Shown: piece by piece, positions 1-10,596 of the stretch
Layout of the letters: the number at the start of each line of letters is the position of its first letter
How positions within the stretch are numbered: position 1 is the first letter of the stretch
Assembly: GCA_037039685.1 (NCBI GenBank)
Contig: JAWNGF010000007.1
Span: forward strand, 1,798,001-1,862,000
Reading direction: 5' to 3'
From: Ceratobasidium sp. AG-K
Taxonomy: Eukaryota; Basidiomycota; Agaricomycetes; Cantharellales; Ceratobasidiaceae
DNA: 64,000 nucleotides
Notes under the pieces: generated by a model
Told to the model about the DNA's origin: nothing
Seen by the model: the letters and a program-made list of their open reading frames with translations, nothing else
Database searches by the model: none
Translations under genes and position numbers: made by a program

Positions 1-1526
1 GCTACTCCACTTGCATCCGTTTCCAAAAAAAAGGGTTTGTCGGGGTTTGGATGGCATAGAGTAGGCTCTTTGCTGATTTCTGTTTTTAGAGCCTCAAAAG
101 CTTTCTGTTGATCGTTTCCCCATTCCCATTTGTTCTCCTTTCTTGTTAAGGTTGTCAGGGGCTTTGCTAAACGGCTGAAATTTGGAACGAATCTTCTGTA
201 GAAATTTGCGAATCCTAGGAACGCCTGAACTTGTTTGACCGTTCTTGGTTCCTTCCATTCCTTTATTGCCTTGACTTTTTCTTCCTCCATAGAGATGCCT
301 GAATCGCTGATTCCAAGTCCAGTATATGTCAATTTGGTGACAAAGAATTCGCATTTTGGAAGCTTTGCGAATAGATTTTCTTCCAGCAAGATTTTTAGCA
401 CCTTCCTGACATCCACAGTATGTTGACTTCTGTTCTTAGAGAAGACTAGGATGTCGTCGATATATACTATGACACATACGTCGATAAGATCATGGAAGAT
501 GTGGTTCATATATCTTTGGAATATGGCGGGCGCGTTTTTCAGTCCAAACGGCATGACGACGTATTCGAATAGTCCTTCTTTTGTTCTGAAAGCTGTCTTC
601 CATTCGTCTCCTTCCCTGATTCTGATATTGTTGAATCCCATGCGCAAATCGATTTTGGAGAAAATTTTTGCGTCCTTGATTTTATCCAAGAGGTCTTCCA
701 TCAGGGGCATTGGGAATCTGTTGTCCTTCGTAATGGTGTTTACTCCTCTGAGATCTTGAACAAGTCGTAGTTGGCGAACTGCCCCTGGATTCTTGGGGTC
801 GATTGGTTTTTTGACAAAGAAGCAAGGTGATGCAATGGGTGATTTGCTTGGACGGTTTTTTCCCGCTGCGATTTCTTCATCCAAGTATTCTCTCAGAGCA
901 ATTGACTCTGCCGGAGAGAGTGGGATAGGTCTGGCTGGTTTTGGAAGTTCAGCTCCTTCCTTGAAGTCGATGGCGCAGTCGTATGGGCGATGATCAGGGA
1001 TTCTCTTGAATTTTTCTTTGCTGAAGACGTCGGCAAATTCCTTGAATTCTTCGGGCAGGTCGTCTATTGAGGCCGTCCTTGCTTGAATGGCTTCTGTTCG
1101 CCATGATATGTGCTTTGTCTTCCAATCGATGACAGGGTTTGATTCTTCTAACCATTCTAGTCCAAGGATAAGTTTAGTTTCTCCAGTAGGCATCGCGAAG
1201 AAGACTTGTTTGAAAGTTCTTCCCTCTACTTCTAGTTCCAGCTTTGCTTTGAAACGTATTTGGTGAGAGAGTTCTTTCCCCTGGATTCCAATTACTCTTC
1301 TAGGAGTGGAGAGTTCTATGAGTGGAATGTTGTTGGATCGAGCCCACAAAATGTCCAGGAAGTTCCTTGATGCTCCAGAATCGATGAGGGTTGGTATAGG
1401 TTCTGTGATTCCGGCAACGTTTGCGTAAACAATGGTAGATTCATTTGTCACTCTAAAGTACATTGCTTCCGTTGCCGGTTTCTTGGTCTCTCCACACACA
1501 GTTAGAGGGAGACCCCTTCTTTTCCC
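1..1526 (-). CDS. pol: retrotransposon Pol (protease, reverse transcriptase, start of RNase H), partial
   Basis: The minus-strand frame, continued from gag by a -1 shift (first in-frame ATG at 1463), is open for the whole visible 1.5 kb. In order it shows an aspartic protease motif LIDSGASRNFLD (about 1390-1350), then a reverse transcriptase whose catalytic core reads VIVYIDDILVFS (473-438). The RT connection region follows (FLGFANFYRRFVPNF), and RNase H begins with ETDASGVA at the window edge. RT and protease catalytic Asp residues are present. Integrase and any chromodomain lie outside the window. This is a typical gypsy order and I see no disabling mutation in the visible part. Confidence 0.92.
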
Positions 1527-3496
1527 GAGTCTTCCGTAATTGTTGCCTCCCTTCCTTTGACGCTAGGTTCCGTCGTTATCCATTCCTTGGACGGGCATTT
1601 GAATGAACGGTGTCCTTCCTGTCCGCACTTCAGGCAGTGGTTGGTTGCTATCCTTGCTTTGTAAACTTCGTCGGGCAGCCGCTTTGTATAGGATTGTCCG
1701 CTAGTGGTCGGTTGCGTTGTCTTCTTTCCTGTAGAGGTCTTGATTTGCTGTAATTTCTGGTCGATGGAAATTGCGATTGAGATCCACCGGTCAAGGGAGA
1801 GTTCTCGTTCTGTTCCATCTTCGTTGATCAGGGTTAGCTCGAAACGAGCTAGTTCTGTCTTGACCTCGGACTTCAATCCTTCCTTGAATTGGTTGATTAG
1901 TGCTTCTTGTCCCCAGTTTACGTCTATCAGAAGGTATCGGAATTCCGAGGCATAGTTTGCTACCGAGTTGGTCTGTTTGCATTTTCGGATGTCCGATTCG
2001 GCTTTAGCCTTTTTGTTGGGATCGCTGAACTGTTCCATGAAGTGTGCTTTGAAACTTTCCCATGTGGCCAGATTTTGGTTGTTTCCTCCTTGATTTAGCG
2101 AGTATAAGAGTACTTGTGCCCAGTGAGTGGCGGCTTTGTTTTCGGATTTGAAGTTTGCTAGAGCTTCGCGGATTCTTTCTTCGTCGGAATTGTATTGATC
2201 CCCCAGGCGTACGAAGTAGCTCTCCATTTGTGTGATGAACATTTCGGCACCTTCTCCTTTCTTTCCGTCAAAGGCTTCTGGGCGAGTTACTTTTGGACGA
2301 CGTGGACTGCTACCGATGTTTGGGTTCTCAGTTAGTCGTTGAATCCTTAACTCTAATTCATCGATCCTGGTAGATTCTGCATCTGGATGTGGTGGAGAAT
2401 TTGATCGCCTGGAAGGGATCCCGTGCAAGGATGCTTCGTCCATCTCTTCTCGCATATTGTTGATGGTTTCTTGAACTTCCGTGATTTTGGTAGTGAAGGA
2501 GGTTCCTTCCTGTCGTAAGGATTCTAGTCCTCGTGTTACTGCCTCGTTCCATTCGAGTTGTCCTTGCCTGGTGGTGTTGAGTTCTTCACGCACATTGTTC
2601 ACTAGTCCTTGGGTGTTGGTAACCTCATTTCGAAGACGGGTTACGTCTTGACCTACTAGGAAGGAGTTGTGTTCACCGTTTCTTGCCGCAGTTAGGATGT
2701 CCGTCAGGGTGCCTTGTAGGTTGTTAATGGAGTCGTTAAAGATTTGCTGGTTGTTTGCGAGGATTTGTGTGGCTTGTTCTAGGCCACTAAGCCTCCGGTC
2801 CATAGCGACCCTCATTCCATCTATGACCCTAATGGTAGCGTTGTGTCTTCCTTCCAGGAGGTCGTTTAAATCGTCTAGATTGCTAATTACAGTATTGTTG
2901 CTGGAGCTGGAACTTGAGCTTCCTGGACCAGCGGTCCTTTGTTGTACCTGGGCCGATTGCCCGGAGTAACCTTGTGGGATATAGGGTGGTGCCGGAATCA
3001 CTGGTGTAACTGGTTGAGAGGCTATTGGAATTGCTCCTACATTGGTGATGGTTCCTCCGATTTGAGGGATTGTGGGAACGTTGGGAATATGTGGTGTAGG
3101 AGGAGGTCTAATGGGAACAAGCGACACGCCCCCATGAGCTTTGGGTTGGGGAGAGAAGAACTGTCTCCTAGATCCTAGTGGCCACAATGGGCGTGATGGC
3201 CCTGGACTTCCAGTTGGGATGCGGATTACAGCTGGAGTGGGGTCATTTGTAAGATCCCCTGGTTCTCTACCCGTGATAGTGGGATCTTCTTCTTGTACTA
3301 TTGTCATGTCGGTACTACCGAAAGCTCCCGGCATTGATGTTTGACTTTGGGAACGTGATCGGACAGGTCCTCCCGCTTGAGCTTGTGCGATATCTTGTTT
3401 GTTTAGTGATCCTGTGGGCCTTGCTGCCCGACTGGGTCCTCTTCTTGCTGATATGGTGGATGAGGGGCGTGACCCTCCGTCCTCTTGAATAGACAT
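1502..3496 (-). CDS. gag: retrotransposon Gag polyprotein
   Basis: A single 664-residue frame, which would form the capsid and bind the element RNA. The first 300 residues are low-complexity, rich in Pro, Ser and Gly. A coiled-coil-prone stretch follows at about 200-350, then a retrotransposon Gag capsid domain at about 400-560, including a WESFKAHFMEQF core. A CCHC zinc knuckle lies near residues 620-635 (CLKCGQEGHRSFKC, spacing C-X2-C-X4-H-X4-C). The ATG lies 29 bases after the LTR, so the leader is very short and contains the primer-binding site. Gag ends with TAA at 1504-1502, and pol overlaps it in the -1 frame through a slippery heptamer at 1526-1520. Confidence 0.92.
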   Translation of the reverse strand: MSIQEDGGSRPSSTISARRGPSRAARPTGSLNKQDIAQAQAGGPVRSRSQSQTSMPGAFGSTDMTIVQEEDPTITGREPGDLTNDPTPAVIRIPTGSPGPSRPLWPLGSRRQFFSPQPKAHGGVSLVPIRPPPTPHIPNVPTIPQIGGTITNVGAIPIASQPVTPVIPAPPYIPQGYSGQSAQVQQRTAGPGSSSSSSSNNTVISNLDDLNDLLEGRHNATIRVIDGMRVAMDRRLSGLEQATQILANNQQIFNDSINNLQGTLTDILTAARNGEHNSFLVGQDVTRLRNEVTNTQGLVNNVREELNTTRQGQLEWNEAVTRGLESLRQEGTSFTTKITEVQETINNMREEMDEASLHGIPSRRSNSPPHPDAESTRIDELELRIQRLTENPNIGSSPRRPKVTRPEAFDGKKGEGAEMFITQMESYFVRLGDQYNSDEERIREALANFKSENKAATHWAQVLLYSLNQGGNNQNLATWESFKAHFMEQFSDPNKKAKAESDIRKCKQTNSVANYASEFRYLLIDVNWGQEALINQFKEGLKSEVKTELARFELTLINEDGTERELSLDRWISIAISIDQKLQQIKTSTGKKTTQPTTSGQSYTKRLPDEVYKARIATNHCLKCGQEGHRSFKCPSKEWITTEPSVKGREATITEDSGKEGVSL
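1520..1526 (-). other. -1 ribosomal frameshift heptamer between gag and pol
   Basis: The minus strand reads G GGA AAA in gag phase, which matches the X XXY YYZ slippery form. Slipping back one base here leads directly into the pol frame, which stays open past the gag stop and on to the window edge. No stop occurs in the pol frame between this point and the protease region. Confidence 0.65.
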
Positions 3497-3511
3497 ATTT
3501 GTATGTTGTTA

Positions 3512-3523
3512 AGCTTGTTTTGT
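3512..3523 (-). other. self-priming primer-binding site
   Basis: On the minus strand this reads ACAAAACAAGCT and starts two bases after the LTR end. It does not resemble a tRNA 3' end that I recognise. It is perfectly complementary to AGCTTGTTTTGT in the LTR, which sits where the transcript should begin. This is the arrangement known from Tf1 of fission yeast, where the RNA 5' end folds back and primes reverse transcription. Confidence 0.75.
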
Positions 3524-3525
3524 AA

Positions 3526-3982
3526 TGTCGTAAGCTTCTTCTTGGTGGCTATGAGACAAGCCGCGATGGAGAGTGGACGGCACTAAGACCTAAGTGACCT
3601 CTTGAACCGCAACGCACTTAAGCGTCTGTAGGCTCTTGAGGGTAGGGGTGGTTCTAAGTGTCACTTGAAGGGGATGTTTTGACGAGACAAAACAAGCTGG
3701 GGTTACCAGGCTTGTTGGTCCTCTATATATATTCAAGAAGTGGCCGAGTCATACAAGGCGCAGCCACATGAGTCACAGCAGTCAACCAGTCAGGAGTGTC
3801 CAAGTGAGTCATGCTGTATGAACAGACATGACTCGTACAAAGCACAGCCGCGTTACACAATGTAACAGAATAACCACAAGAAGGTGCCAACGCGCCAAGC
3901 GGAAACAGAAACACAACACAGAAGAAGGAAACAGGAGGGCGAGGCAACAGGCAAGTCCGATGGAGTGAGCTGGCTCACGACA
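3526..3982 (-). repeat. 5' LTR of the minus-strand gypsy element
   Basis: The 457-bp segment has the short inverted ends TGTCGT and ACGACA. On the minus strand a TATATATA box lies at 3731-3724, and the predicted RNA start (AGCTTGTTTTGT, 3698-3687) is 33 bases downstream. That 12-mer is exactly complementary to the primer-binding site at 3512-3523. Between TATA and start lies an inverted copy (3710-3716) of the start sequence. The LTR shares blocks with the solo LTR at 12425-12846, so the two are probably related families. Its outer boundary rests on the inverted ends only, since the second LTR is not visible. Confidence 0.8.
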
Positions 3983-4769
3983 CCTCTGGGACTTGGTGGC
4001 CACAGGTATGTGTGGGCAAGACAGTTGGAGCACCAAAACCTAAATTTGGCAATTACAAGGAACTAATGATTCAAGTAGGGAGTAAAATGGTAGGACTGGG
4101 AAGTTGCACAGTAGATACCACAGTTGTGAGCCCAAAGTGGTTGGCACAGAATCATCACATGCCACAACAACCACCATCACAGTACCTCAATGTCTGCTAT
4201 TGCAAATTCAAACCCACCTCATATCCCACCTTTGTGCTGCCCATAGAACCCCCTGGTGATAATTGGCCACCTTCCTGAGTGTTGTCACTTCCACAGGTGG
4301 TGGTTGACACTGGACCCATTCCAAAGGACAACACAGAAACTTCCCAATTCAACCCTATGCCCACATCTGCTGGGACTCATGGCAACAAGACTGTCAGTCC
4401 TTGTGCAGTGAGCATTGCCTGGAGCATTGCTTCAAGCATTCCCAAACTGGACATTGAGAAGACCTTACACATTATGTCTAATGAACCTATGCCTATGCCA
4501 GGCTCTGGCTATGCCAACCCAAACATCCCCAAGACTCCCTATTTAATGACTGCTTATCCCTCTGAAGGCAATATTATCAAGGCAATGGCTGAGCCATCCT
4601 TGATTGCTGACATGGTTGCTGCTAACCAACTTTATGAAGCCCTTAGGTATATGACTACCCCACAAACTGACTTTTTTCCTGAACACTTGATTCCTCTGAA
4701 GGACTCCATTCAGATTCCCTTCAGGAGTATTACATATGCAGTTCTATTGCACCACAACTACATCCAGAC
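3983..4769. other. CpG-poor segment between two retroelements, unidentified
   Basis: This stretch lies between the LTR of the minus-strand element and the 5' LTR of the plus-strand chromovirus. It is as CpG-poor as the neighbouring old elements. It holds a plus-strand open frame from 4279 with no domain I recognise. The frame is not stopped before the insertion point. If the chromovirus and one CAGAC copy are removed, it continues in phase into the DNA after 11087 and stops at 11355. It may be remains of another repeat or an old gene. Confidence 0.4.
4765..4769. repeat. target-site duplication CAGAC, left copy
   Basis: The five bases directly before the 5' LTR match the five directly after the 3' LTR (11083-11087). 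Five base pairs is the usual duplication length for gypsy integrases. Confidence 0.9.
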
Positions 4770-5256
4770 TGTCCTGAGCTCAGGTGCAATGTCATATTTT
4801 TTCTATTTTTTCTATCATTTTTCCGAGACAGTTTCCTTTTCTGGTATATTGTATAGAATGTTCTAGAATTAGCCATGTGATCAATTTGTCTTTTGATGTG
4901 ATATTACATTTGATTACCTATTTGATATTAGAATGTTCTGGAATGTTGTTCTTCTCTGTATATGGCTGTGCCACTTCATGTATATATACTGAGGGGTCAA
5001 GTCCAGTAAACAACCAAGACTTGACCCCCTGCCAATAGGATCAAGCATTCATACTTTTCACTCAGCAGGCTCTCAATCCCGCTTACACCTAAGTTACTAA
5101 GGCCTTAGTCACCGTCCACCTTCCAACACCCATTAAACCACCTTATCTCCATTCCCTCTGGGTTTAGGGTTTACCCTTTACTTATCATATTTGCCACAGG
5201 ACTTGGGCCCAGGTGCTATATTCTTTTCTTAGCCATCAGCAAGCTTAGTCGTGACA
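4770..5256 (+). repeat. 5' LTR of the chromovirus
   Basis: The 487-bp LTR starts TGTCCTGAG and ends GTGACA. A TATATATA box sits at 4981-4988 and the predicted RNA start, AAGACTTGACC, at 5016-5026. An 11-bp perfect inverted repeat (4993-5003 with 5018-5028) straddles the region just before and at the start. Two heat-shock-type arrays (4855-4869, 4930-4949) lie upstream of the TATA box. Confidence 0.92.
4855..4949 (+). promoter_or_regulatory. two heat-shock-element-like arrays in the 5' LTR
   Basis: Three contiguous pentamers aGAAt-gTTCt-aGAAt stand at 4855-4869. A second set aGAAt-gTTCt-gGAAt, with a partial fourth unit, stands at 4930-4949. Alternating nGAAn and nTTCn is the binding pattern of heat shock factor. 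They lie about 115 and 40 bp upstream of the TATA box, where an activator would act. In the 3' LTR the central unit reads TGC instead of TTC in both arrays. Function is inferred from pattern only. Confidence 0.5.
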
Positions 5257-5258
5257 CT

Positions 5259-5270
5259 AGGTCAAGTCTT
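5259..5270 (+). other. self-priming primer-binding site of the chromovirus
   Basis: AGGTCAAGTCTT begins two bases after the LTR. It is complementary over 12 bases to the start-site sequence in the 3' LTR (10842-10853) and over 11 bases to the one in the 5' LTR (5016-5026). The same spacing and logic are seen in the other two elements of this window. Confidence 0.75.
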
Positions 5271-6380
5271 TTTGAGTGCTGTCACATGTGGCACCAATTG
5301 CTCTCCCTCCATTTATATAGAACATACAGGGGAAAACAGGCACAGTGTGACCAACAACAGGGTATACTTGATATAGACTGGTAGTTGTTTGCCACTCTAC
5401 ACTGTCAGTGAACCCAATTGTTGTCCTCTCTCAGGCTCAAGCAGCTTTGGACAGCAGAAGCAACCACTTGCAGAGAATCCGCTTTTTCTCATGTTTGCCA
5501 GAACTGTAATAGTTAATAGGAGCTTTCCAATGCTAGCTGTTGATGCAAAAGCTTAGTGCACAATGCCCTTTGTCCTATCCTTCCCCCATCCACAAAGTTT
5601 TCCCATCACTGGTGCTTGTGTGGATTGCCTTCTGGTACAGGGCAGCAGCCCATTTGCACCAAGCACAAATTCATTGCTGGGCCCCCCTGTATCACTCCAC
5701 TCCAGCTTGCATCACATCTGGCAGTAAGTGCTGATGCATCCTGTGCATGTGAAAACATTAAACATTGTCTAGTGGTCCATAGACCCAGACACCTCCAAAA
5801 AGTTGGTAGAGCCCACCAAAAACTTGCACAGCAGCTTGAACCACTGAATGTTTATTGGGACAATACTCACCTCATTGCACCCTTAGTCAACTCTCACCCT
5901 TGCCATTGTTATCTACTCCGCCAAAGACACATTATCACACTAACTGTCTATGGCCAAACTCAATACTTCTACAACAACCTTAACTCCAAAAAAGTTGTTA
6001 AACAATATGGCCAAGGATAACAGATGGAAGTCAGGTGATACACCTACAACTTTTCCCTCTATGCTGCCAGGCAATCTGTATGATGCCATGCTCCCCATGT
6101 CTTTCACCCAACTGTGGCTTTGGAAGGAAGACTCCTTGTAGCATTGTATAATGAGATGATGTTTATGAAAGATAGCATTGCTCTTTTATGGGGTGAACAT
6201 GATGATCATGCAACAGAATTGGTGGGTAAACACTGAGAGTACTCCCAATAACTCATGGGAGCAGCAGTGCAGATTTAATTGATCCAAAATCCCATACAAA
6301 CAGTTCTGGGAGCATACCAAGCTAACCCTGACCAAAGTCTACGTCCACCCCCACCTGGTGATCACACCTTCCAATAGGCA
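5271..6380 (+). other. leader or decayed N-terminal gag of the chromovirus
   Basis: About 1.1 kb separate the primer-binding site from the recognisable gag. Short open stretches occur (5556-6020, 5950-6141) but stops interrupt every frame. The last part, just before 6381, is Pro-rich in the frame of gag and probably belongs to its N-terminus. Confidence 0.4.
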
Positions 6381-7560
6381 TTGTGGCCTCAAATACCTAA
6401 TCCAGGCCCAACCCATTACCCACCACCTCCTCTGCCAGGACCAGCCCAACAAGTTGCACAGGTGCCAAAAATCAAAATGGCAACACCTAACAAACTTAGC
6501 AGCAAAAGGAGCAAATCCTTGATGTTCCAAGTAAATTGCAATATTTATATTCAAGGAACCACTCTGAATGTGTCAGAGGACCGGAAAGTCAAAGCAGGGA
6601 TTTCGTATTTGGAAGGGGAAGCCCATGCATGGGTGCAATTGTACCTAGAATATGACATGTTGCACCCCATCCCCTGGCTACATAATTTGGCACAATTGTG
6701 GGTTGAATTTCAAGGTCACTTTGGTGAGATCAATTGGGAGGAAAAGAACTGGACCAAGCTTACAAAACTTAGGCAAACAGCCTTGGTTCAAGACTACCAT
6801 TGTGACTTCCAAAAGTACACTATTGGTCTCAATTATGGTGACCAAGCTCTTCAAGACATCTTCTATGAATGTCTCAGGGCAGAAGTCAAGAATATGATGC
6901 TCATGCAGGCTTTCAAACCATTTGGACCCACTACATCCTTTGATCAATTTGCCATTAAGGCATCAAAAATCGACCTTTGTTTGGAGTCAATCAAACCTAC
7001 ACACACATTATCCACTCCACAAGCACAGGCCAAGAAGTTGTTGAGTGTCCCGGCCACATTCAACCCCACATGTGGCCCCCAAGAGAAATTAAACATTGGC
7101 AACAAAGGCTATATGGTCGGACCAGATGGGAAAGCCAAAAAGGGTGCATTAACAGGCAAATCACACAATATTCAAAGCGCTCTGAACCCCATGATCAAAT
7201 AGAACACCAGCAAAAGCGCCGAAGGTGCCCTATCCAGTGCTGAAAAAAGATAATCATCTGGCATATACACTAACCCTGGCTGTGTCCAAACCCAATCCCA
7301 GAAGCCCAGGGCCAATGGAACTCAAGGGGAAAGGAAAAAGCATGATAATCTGCAACAATTGCAGAGGAAAGGGCCTTGTCAAACCATACTTTCTCCCCAA
7401 GTTCAGTCATGATAAACCAAAAACCTTAAAAGTTATTGACAGTGCAAAGTTGCCTCTGGACTGGTCAAACATTATACATGCCTCTCCATCCAGATTGCCA
7501 ACCACATTGAGGAAATTGAATGCCATTTGGCAGATGCTGGGAACCATTATTCAGTCTTAG
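6381..7560 (+). pseudogene. broken gag of the chromovirus
   Basis: The capsid-like core is recognisable at 6560-6900 in one frame (ISYLEGEAHAWVQLYLEYD, then a WVEFQGHFGEI segment). The frame stops at 7202, and the likely nucleocapsid part continues in another frame to 7560. Only half of a zinc knuckle (CNNCRGKG) remains there, with no following His and Cys at the expected spacing. It cannot give an intact Gag. Confidence 0.75.
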
Positions 7561-10500
7561 GGATGTCATGGCTTAAAACACATAATCCAAAAATCGATTG
7601 GAATTGCTGTACCATCTCATTTAGCTCTGAACATTGCTCCAAAAATTGCCTGGACAAGCCCAGAGTTTTACAATTAAACGCAGTACAGGAACACCCAGCC
7701 CCATATCAGAGCTTTGCAAAAGTCTTCTCAGAGGAGGAAGCAGCAAAGTTGCCCCCACATAGCAAATACAATCTTGCCATTGATTTTGTGCCTGACACAA
7801 AGCCCTCTCATGGCCCTATATACAGCATGGGTCCCAGGGAGGCCGCCTTGATCAAGGATATGATTGACAAAGTTTGTAAAACAGGTCTTCTCTGTGTTTC
7901 AAAATTATCCATGGTGTGCCCATGTCTTGCAGTTAAAATGAAGGACAGTTCTTTGCAAGTATGTCAGGACTATTGCAAAGCAAATGCTATGACCATTAAA
8001 AACATTGCCCAACTACCAGTCCCTCAGTACCTAATCAAGGAGTTACATGGAAAAAAGGTCTTTACCAAACTTGATCTTAAATCAGGTTTTAACCTGATCT
8101 GCATTCCAGAAGGCAATGAGTGGAAAACGGCATTCAAAACACAGTTTGCCATGTTTGAATGGCTTATAATGTCCTTTGGCCTCACCAATGCACCAGCAGC
8201 TTTTCAAAGCATGATGAACAACATTTTCTGTGACAAACTAGGCATCTCTGTCATCATATATATTGATGACATCTTGCTCTTTTCTGATACAATGGAGGAA
8301 CATATATCAGAAGTCCAGGAGATATTGCAACCCTTAATGGATAAGCACCTATATTGTAACTTCAAAATGTGTTCCTTCCACATCACAAAGGTTGATTATC
8401 TGGGCATGTTTGTGTTGGACAAAGGTGTTGAAGTAGACCAGGAAAAAGTCACTTCAGTGTGAACTGGTACAAACCTCATAATGTTAAGAATGTGCAGGAA
8501 TTCCTAGGTTTTGTAAACTTTTATAGATGGTTTGTACCCAATTTTGCAAATGTAGCACATCCCTTGAACAACCTTCTCAAAAAGGAAACAAAATGGGAAT
8601 GGTTGAGTGCAGCAGATGGTGCTTTTAATACACTCAAGGAGTACCTCACTTCAGCACCCCTACTAGTTCAACCTGACGTACTAGAACAATTCTTTGTTGA
8701 ATGTGATGCATTGGATTTTGTGGCCAGAGCCATATTATCACAAATGAATGCTGAAGGGAAACTTTGCCCAGTTGCGTATCTGTCCAAATCATTGCCACCA
8801 GCCAAACAAAACTATGATATTTTTGACAAGGAGTTACTAGCAATTATTTGAGCATTGGAAGAATGGAGACATGTATTGGAAGGATTGGAGAAGCCAGTCC
8901 AAGTGCTAACAGACCATAAGAATTTGGAAAACTTTGCCAAGTCTCAACAATTAAATTGCCAGCAAATTTGCTGGATGAGCTTCTTGGTCAATGATAATTA
9001 CAATATCATATATAGACCAGGAACTCAGCACTGCAAAGCAGACATCCTTTCCAGATGCTACAATCTTGTCCCACTTGAAGGGGGGTAGAGAAGCAAGTTC
9101 TCATTAAACCAGAACTTTCCATTGCTGCTATCACCCCAGATCAACAAATTCATGATCTAATTTGAGAAGCACTCCTAGAAGACTGTTGGCTAACAGAGGT
9201 CCTAGACAAACTTTGCAACAGGAAAGCAGTGAAAGACTAGGAACAACAAGGGGGCCTGCTCCTTTGCAGAGGCAAGATCTTTGTACCAAGGGAGGAGATG
9301 GTTAGGAACCTTGTGATGGAATCTAGACACAACACTCTAGCAGCAGGTAATCCAGGACAAGCTTGCATCTTGAAGCTGATCTCAAGAACATTCTATTGGC
9401 CATCAATCAAAAAAGCAGTCAATTCATACTTAGCTCACTGTGAAACCTCTATCCGCTCTAAAGCATCCAACCAGCTTCTGACAGGATTACTGCATCCACT
9501 ACAGGTTCCAGAACAACCCTTGGAAGAAGTATCCTATGACCTCATTATAGGGCTACCAGCATCAGAAGGTTTTAATGCAATTCTCACAGTTGTTGATCAC
9601 TTCTCTAAGATGGTCCACTATATTCCCACAAAATCCAATGCTACTTCCCTTGATGTTGCCAACTAATTTGTCACCTATGTATGGAAACTCCATGGGTTGC
9701 CCAAAGTCATGGTATCTGATTGAGGTTCAGTGTTTAACTACAAGTTCCTAAAGCACCTTTACAAGTGCGTAGAGATTAAAGTGTCCTACTCCACTGCATA
9801 TCATCCTGAAACCAACAGGCACTCAGAGTGTGCCAACCAGATAGTGGAAATATTCATATGGGCATACATGAATCATCATCAATCAAACTGGGTGTCACTC
9901 CTACCCATGCTGGAGTTTGTGTATAACAATGCTTTTCAATCATTGACAGGCAAATCCCCATTCCAAATCTGCCAAGGATTCAACCTGTGGTTTGCTGTTG
10001 GTGAAGACACAGATTACCAAGTCCCAAATACTGATGACCATGCCAAGTTCTTTAATGATGGATACAACAAAGTAAAAGCAGCACTCTCCTTAGCTCAGGA
10101 AAGTAAAAGTGTTTTTATGATCAGAATCATCATGTACCTGACAATATCAACAAAGGCAATAAAGTATGGCTTAGCCCCCAAAACATATCAACCAATCACC
10201 CTTTGGTGAAATTAACTCATAAGAAACTGGGACTGTACTGAGTTGTAAAGAAAGTAGGAACACATACATATCAACTCAAGTTATCTCATACTTTGCACAT
10301 ACATCCTGTTTTCCATACCACCCTGCTTTGGAAGGTTGAACCTGACCCTCATCAATGTGATCCACCGCAAACTCCTCCTATTGTCACAGAAGAAGGCAAG
10401 GAGGAATATGAAGTTGAGGAAATCCTGAACAGTTGTCACAAGAGCCATCATTGCTTTGAGTACTTTGTGAACTAGAAAGGATACAATCATGGGAGTAATA

Positions 10501-10563
10501 CTTGGGAACTACCTACCAACCTAGAGAATGCCAAAGACCTTGTTGCAGAATATCATCATTCAC
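7527..10563 (+). pseudogene. broken pol of the chromovirus: protease remnant, RT, RNase H, integrase, chromodomain
   Basis: The RT core is open from 7527 to 8462, with a conserved VIIYIDDILLFS catalytic motif. RT/RNase H continues at 8459-8851 and 8855-9088 after stop codons, with DHKNLENFAK and YRPGTQHCKADILSR as landmarks. Integrase spans 9298-10209. Its zinc-finger His and Cys positions are eroded (AGNPG where AGHPG is usual), and a TGA at 9721 follows the second catalytic Asp. A chromodomain follows at about 10380-10560 (EYEVEEILNS, then a KGYNHGSNTWELP core) with TAG in place of a usual Trp. Nearly every stop differs from the expected codon by one C-to-T or G-to-A transition. Confidence 0.88.
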
Positions 10564-10584
10564 AACCTTGTGCACCTCACCCTT

Positions 10585-10596
10585 GAGAGGGGGTAA
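10585..10596 (+). other. polypurine tract of the chromovirus
   Basis: GAGAGGGGGTAA lies directly before the 3' LTR. A purine run at this place is the usual primer for plus-strand DNA synthesis. Confidence 0.75.

Larger units (their letters stand above)
1..3982 (-). mobile_element. Ty3/gypsy-type LTR retrotransposon, young copy, 3' part off the window
   Basis: A minus-strand element reads 5' LTR (3982 to 3526), primer-binding site, gag, pol, and leaves the window inside the RNase H region at base 1. Gag is one unbroken frame and pol is open from the frameshift site to the edge, with its RT motif intact. The copy therefore looks potentially functional, at least in what is visible. It is richer in CpG than the two neighbouring elements, which fits a recent insertion. 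The 3' LTR and target duplication lie outside, so its age cannot be judged from LTR divergence. Confidence 0.9.

Noticed and set aside
4279..4866. 195-codon open frame as an independent gene
   Set aside because: It runs into the chromovirus LTR across the target duplication, so its end is artificial, and no domain is recognisable.
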